Assembly: GCF_010015445.1 (NCBI RefSeq)
Contig: NC_053126.1
Location: 10,541,778 to 10,605,777, forward strand
Length of the DNA: 64,000 nt
Reading direction: 5' to 3'
DNA from: Perca fluviatilis
Lineage: Eukaryota; Chordata; Actinopteri; Perciformes; Percidae
Below, piece by piece: positions 60,453-64,000 of the stretch. The position numbers were made by a program, and so were the translations under genes. The notes beneath the pieces are model-generated. The model had not been told where the DNA came from. It worked only from the letters and a program-made list of their open reading frames with translations, and searched no databases. Every line of letters begins with the position of its first letter. Positions within the stretch are counted from its first letter, which is position 1.

Positions 60453-61440
60453 TTTAGTAAGTAAGTAAGCTTTATTTATATAGCACCTATCACAGATAAA
60501 ATCACAAAGTGCTTCACAAGCAGCGAATATAACAATTTGAAAAACATCATACAAAACATAAAACATGATAGCTCAGTCAACAGAAAGCTTATCTGAATAG
60601 TAGTGTCTTCAGCTGTTTCTTAAAAGAAACAATAGAATCGGCCACACGCAGCGACAGGGGCAGGGCGTTCCACAATTTGGGAGCAACTGCCTGAAAAGAG
60701 CGGTCTCCCCGAGTTTTAAGGCGGGTTTTAGGAACCATCAGGAGGTTTTGACCTGAGGAACGAAGAGTGCGGAAAGAAGAGTAAGGGGTCAACATGTCTC
60801 CGATATATTGAGGCGTCTGTCCATGTAGTGCTCTAAAAGTTAAAACTAAAATTTTGAAATCAATTCTGTATTTTACAGGAAGCCAGTGGAGAGTAAATAA
60901 AATCGGAGTAATGTGTGCCCTTCTGTTTGTTCCTGTTAAAAGCCTTGCTGCTGCATTTTGCACCAATTGGAGACGGCTCAGAGAAAATTTGTTAAAACAA
61001 GTAAAAAGGGAATTACCATAATCTAACTGTGAAGAAATAAAAGCATGAATGATCATCTCCATGGTTTCTTTGGGCAGTATTGTTCTCAATTTAGAGATAT
61101 TTCTCAAATGATAGAAACAGTTTCTGACCAACTGTCTAGAATGACCATCCAGAGACATCGATTGGTCGAACAAAACACCAAGGTTTCTTAGACTCAACTG
61201 GATGGAGGAGTCCAAGGAACAGAGGTGTTGTTTAATATGGGGTAGTTTTTGTTCTGGAGCAATGATCAAAGTTTCTGTCTTTTTTGTATTCAGTTGTAAA
61301 TAATTGTTATATAACCAAGACTTAATGCATGACAGACATTCCAATAAATCAGTTAATTTACCAAACTCTGATTCTTTGAATGAGCAGTACAACTGAATGT
61401 CATCAGCATAAAAGTGATAAGACACATTATTAAAAGATCA
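60453..61440 (-). mobile_element. 5'-truncated L2-type LINE with long open frame
   Basis: A 278-codon minus-strand frame (60589-61425) begins in the reverse transcriptase ADD motif region (SYHFYADDIQLYC) and continues through LQLNTKKTETLIIAP, LRNLGVLFDQSMSLDGHSR, LQLVQNAAARLLTG, LHWLPVKYRIDFKILVLTF and the C-terminal FKKQLKTLLF. The 3' tail has AAGCACTTTGTGATTTTATC, GGTGCTATATAAATAAAGC and TTAC repeats. The catalytic domain upstream is absent. The open frame is unbroken, so it is a relatively recent copy. Confidence 0.87.
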
Positions 61441-61774
61441 ACATCCTCACACAAGCACTGACTGACATATACTTAGCCTTATGGAAAGCTAGGTAGCTTA
61501 AAAATGTGTGAAAATACATGTCAATTCATCGTTTGGACAGTATTGTGTTAACCTGCAAAATGAAGGAATAAACATGTTAACATACTCTTAAAGTTAGACA
61601 CTACAGCTGAATAGGGAATATATTTTTAACTAATAGATATCACCATTAAACTTCCCCTATTCTTTATCTTATTAAATATGTTCTAATTTGCATATATTTC
61701 CAGAACAGAAATCTGAACATTAGATAAAGCCAGGTTCAAAATTCTTGTTTCATATTGTTGACATAGTATGACCA

Positions 61775-62239
61775 TAGACTGTATAATATTAATGGACAAA
61801 GCATCCGCTTTGTTGGCGTTGCTAAATGATGTCGCGGTTGCAAAAAGAGGTCGGTTTCTGTAGAAGTCTACGAGTAAGTGACCCACTTCTCACTTGATTT
61901 ACTACCTCAGTAAACATTTTCATGAGTTTATGGTCTCAATCGCTAGTTTTAAGTCTTCTGCAACACAGAATGATGTTCATTTTTTGAATTATGATCTCGT
62001 TGATTTTAAAATCGGCGATAAAGCAGGGGGTGTTTTAGGGCGTGGCTATGATGTGATTGCCAGTGAAAGTGTGTAACGTAACGTGGCTCCTCCCTCACTC
62101 CTCCCTCGAGTCTAAAATCGTCACATCCGCAACCAGGGTGGCTGCGCCCGTTAACGGCAAACTGGACGACTCATAGCAGATCTCCACAAACCAATGGGTG
62201 ACGTCACACATGCTCCGTCCATTAAAATTATACAGTCTA
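61775..62239. mobile_element. MITE with inverted ends beginning at TA
   Basis: The left TAGACTGTATAATATTAATG and the reverse complement of the right end TAGACTGTATAATTTTAATG differ at one base, and similarity continues through GGAC. The TA at each border could be the target duplication of a Tc1/mariner-type element. No transposase is present. I recall the same ends from many fish loci. Confidence 0.8.
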
Positions 62240-64000
62240 GGATAATTATAGAAATTTTGCGGCGGCAAAAATAAAGTGACTACCACAACTTTAAGTCATT
62301 AACATGTTAATAATCTTGTCCGTGGATTGTCCACAGTGGTGGATTTGCAGCCATCCACTACCACAATTAAGTGGTTGCAAGGTGGCATATTGGTGTCTTC
62401 AAGCACAAGATAGTGAAGCACTACAGCCATCATTGGATTTAATAAGACACATGTACTGAACATGAATGATGGTGGGAGTGCTGGGCATTAAAGTACACAT
62501 TAGGTGGCTCCGGCAAAAAAGGCTGATTGGTGCCAAGACTGAATTACGATTAAAAACGATTGGCATATGTAAAAAAGAAAAGACTCGGATTTGCAGCCGT
62601 ATTAAGAGCACGATGCAGCAGTTTGAGTATTTCGGCAGTGTCTTCCTGTGAGGATACCTAGTATCACTGCAACACCTGTAATAATATAGACACTCTAGGA
62701 TCGAATACTAGTGCTACAGCTGTGCAAGGAGAAATAGGTAGCCTACTAGTTCAGCACAAGTAACAGATGCCTTTAGGGGAAATTATATTCCTCCACCAGA
62801 AAATGACTGACAGCTGACATAAGCTGTGAGTGTGTGTTGGAGTTTAGATCATTAATCAGACAGCACGCCGACAGCACTGATGAATTGCCTCCTCTGCTGC
62901 ATAATCTACATGCTGCTCTCCCTCTTGACCTTCACTTGCGATTGACTGTGTGTCTATGTGAAAAAAAAGAGTAAAAGTAGAGAAAAGAGGAGACGATCTG
63001 TCTCCATTATCCTTTTTTCACCCTGGTTATTTAGCGTCACATAGGGCTCGCTCCCCTCGTTTCTTGCTCTATCACTTTTTCATTTCCCCTGCCATTTCAG
63101 CTCACTATCTTCCTGTTGTTTCTTCCCTCTGTTTTTCCACTAGCTGCAACTCTTACCCTGGGGAAATACGGCTTTCCTAATGACATGTACCGATTGCGTG
63201 TTGCAGAGAGAATGGGGTGTTAATGTTGCCTGAGTGTGAAACTGTTTTAAGTGACTCAATGTTCCTCCCTGCATACAATAACAATATGTCTCGAGAAATA
63301 CTGTGTCTGCACTGCTGTGGGGCCACTGCCTCACACACTTTGTTGTTTGGTCTTTCCCCAAAAAATAGGTACACACTGCCACCTGCTGTTTAGTGATGCA
63401 AATGTTCTGCAGTAAATTAATACCTAAAGCAAGATTCAACATTTTAAAAGTACAATCCTCAAATGATATAGAGCAGAAAACCTAAGTCAGTTCATCAGTC
63501 CAACTTGCCCCATGAATCCAGCTCCTAACCATGCATATCTGCTGCTGCCTGGTGCCAATCCATCTTTCCAAATGAGCACTGTGTCTGGCTCTCAAACCAT
63601 GGCCTTCCCCTCCATGGGTCATTATTCCATATTACAGTTTCAGTCCTAGAAGTTAACAGACCATCTGAAGCCCACCTGCTTATCTGGTGTTCTGGGACAG
63701 GAAGGGAGGAGTGGATGCCTAATTTTTTCATGGCAAGAGGCTCAGGCAACGACTCAGCACAAGATTTTTTCATGGCAAGAGGCTCAGGCGATGACTCAGC
63801 AGAAGATTGAGCAAGAGAGAGACAGAGGTCACAGCTGGGCCAGTCCACCTGCACAATCAAGCATGGCTGTAATTGATGGATAATTTGCTTGTGGAGTACA
63901 CAAACACCAAAAGCTATTATCTGTATTTACACTAATTGAACTCTATTGAGACTATTTAAAACTGGCATTTCCCCACCGACAACGGGAATACTAGCGCAAA
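62240..64000. other. intergenic to window end, one tandem duplication
   Basis: Only a two-copy tandem repeat (63724-63812) stands out. No gene is supported. Confidence 0.5.
63724..63812. repeat. two-copy tandem duplication (about 44 bp)
   Basis: TTTTTTCATGGCAAGAGGCT followed by CAGGC.A.GACTCAGCA.AAGA occurs twice in a row with a few differences. The minus-strand frame across it therefore repeats PEPLAMKK, which is a by-product. Confidence 0.85.

Overview
The window is nuclear DNA from a vertebrate, most likely a percomorph-type teleost fish. The evidence is a voltage-gated calcium channel gene with vertebrate exon structure, many (TG)n/(CA)n microsatellites, several L2-type LINE tails, a tRNA-derived SINE, and many short inverted-repeat DNA transposons (TTAA-, TA- and 8-bp-TSD types) of kinds typical of fish genomes. 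I see no prokaryotic, plasmid, phage or viral gene content.

Positions 1-31,540 hold the 3' half of one plus-strand gene: a T-type (Cav3) calcium channel alpha-1 subunit, best matched to CACNA1G/Cav3.1. Fifteen coding exons (76-30035) were placed by hand from protein similarity and splice sites. Their lengths sum to 3003 nt, i.e. 1000 codons plus a stop, and every junction phase agrees. They encode the domain III S5-pore region, IIIS6, the III-IV linker, all of domain IV, and a long cytoplasmic tail ending at the TGA at 30033-30035. The 5' half of the gene lies upstream of base 1. The tail words ([41 protein letters not shown]) point to Cav3.1 rather than Cav3.2 or Cav3.3. Introns range from about 160 bp to over 4 kb. 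They carry two neighbouring TTAA-flanked inverted-repeat elements (3593-3986 and 4056-4947), an L2 fragment, a Tc1-like MITE just upstream of exon 14, and microsatellites that often sit directly against splice acceptors.

Positions 31,540-64,000 appear to be gene-poor 3' flank. I found no further host protein-coding gene there. It holds: hAT-type MITEs with perfect 8-bp target duplications (36510-36867, 60094-60354); an A/T-rich tandem array (about 38,990-41,990) interrupted by a LINE fragment; an imperfect foldback element with 5-bp duplications (46792-47260); a three-layer nest at 47632-53340, in which a TTAA-type MITE was hit separately by a hAT transposon (48073-51448) and an L2 LINE (51581-53269); a tRNA-derived SINE; a broken RecQ-like helicase fragment of probable transposon origin; and another 5'-truncated L2 LINE (60453-61440). 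All transposon coding regions seen are frameshifted or truncated.

I did not find a convincing new biological system. The observations most worth checking are the nested transposons with readable insertion history, the foldback element with 5-bp duplications, the helicase relic, and the unusual splice signals of the channel gene: GTAC donors, TG-repeat acceptors, a NAGNAG acceptor, and a donor overlapping an in-frame stop.
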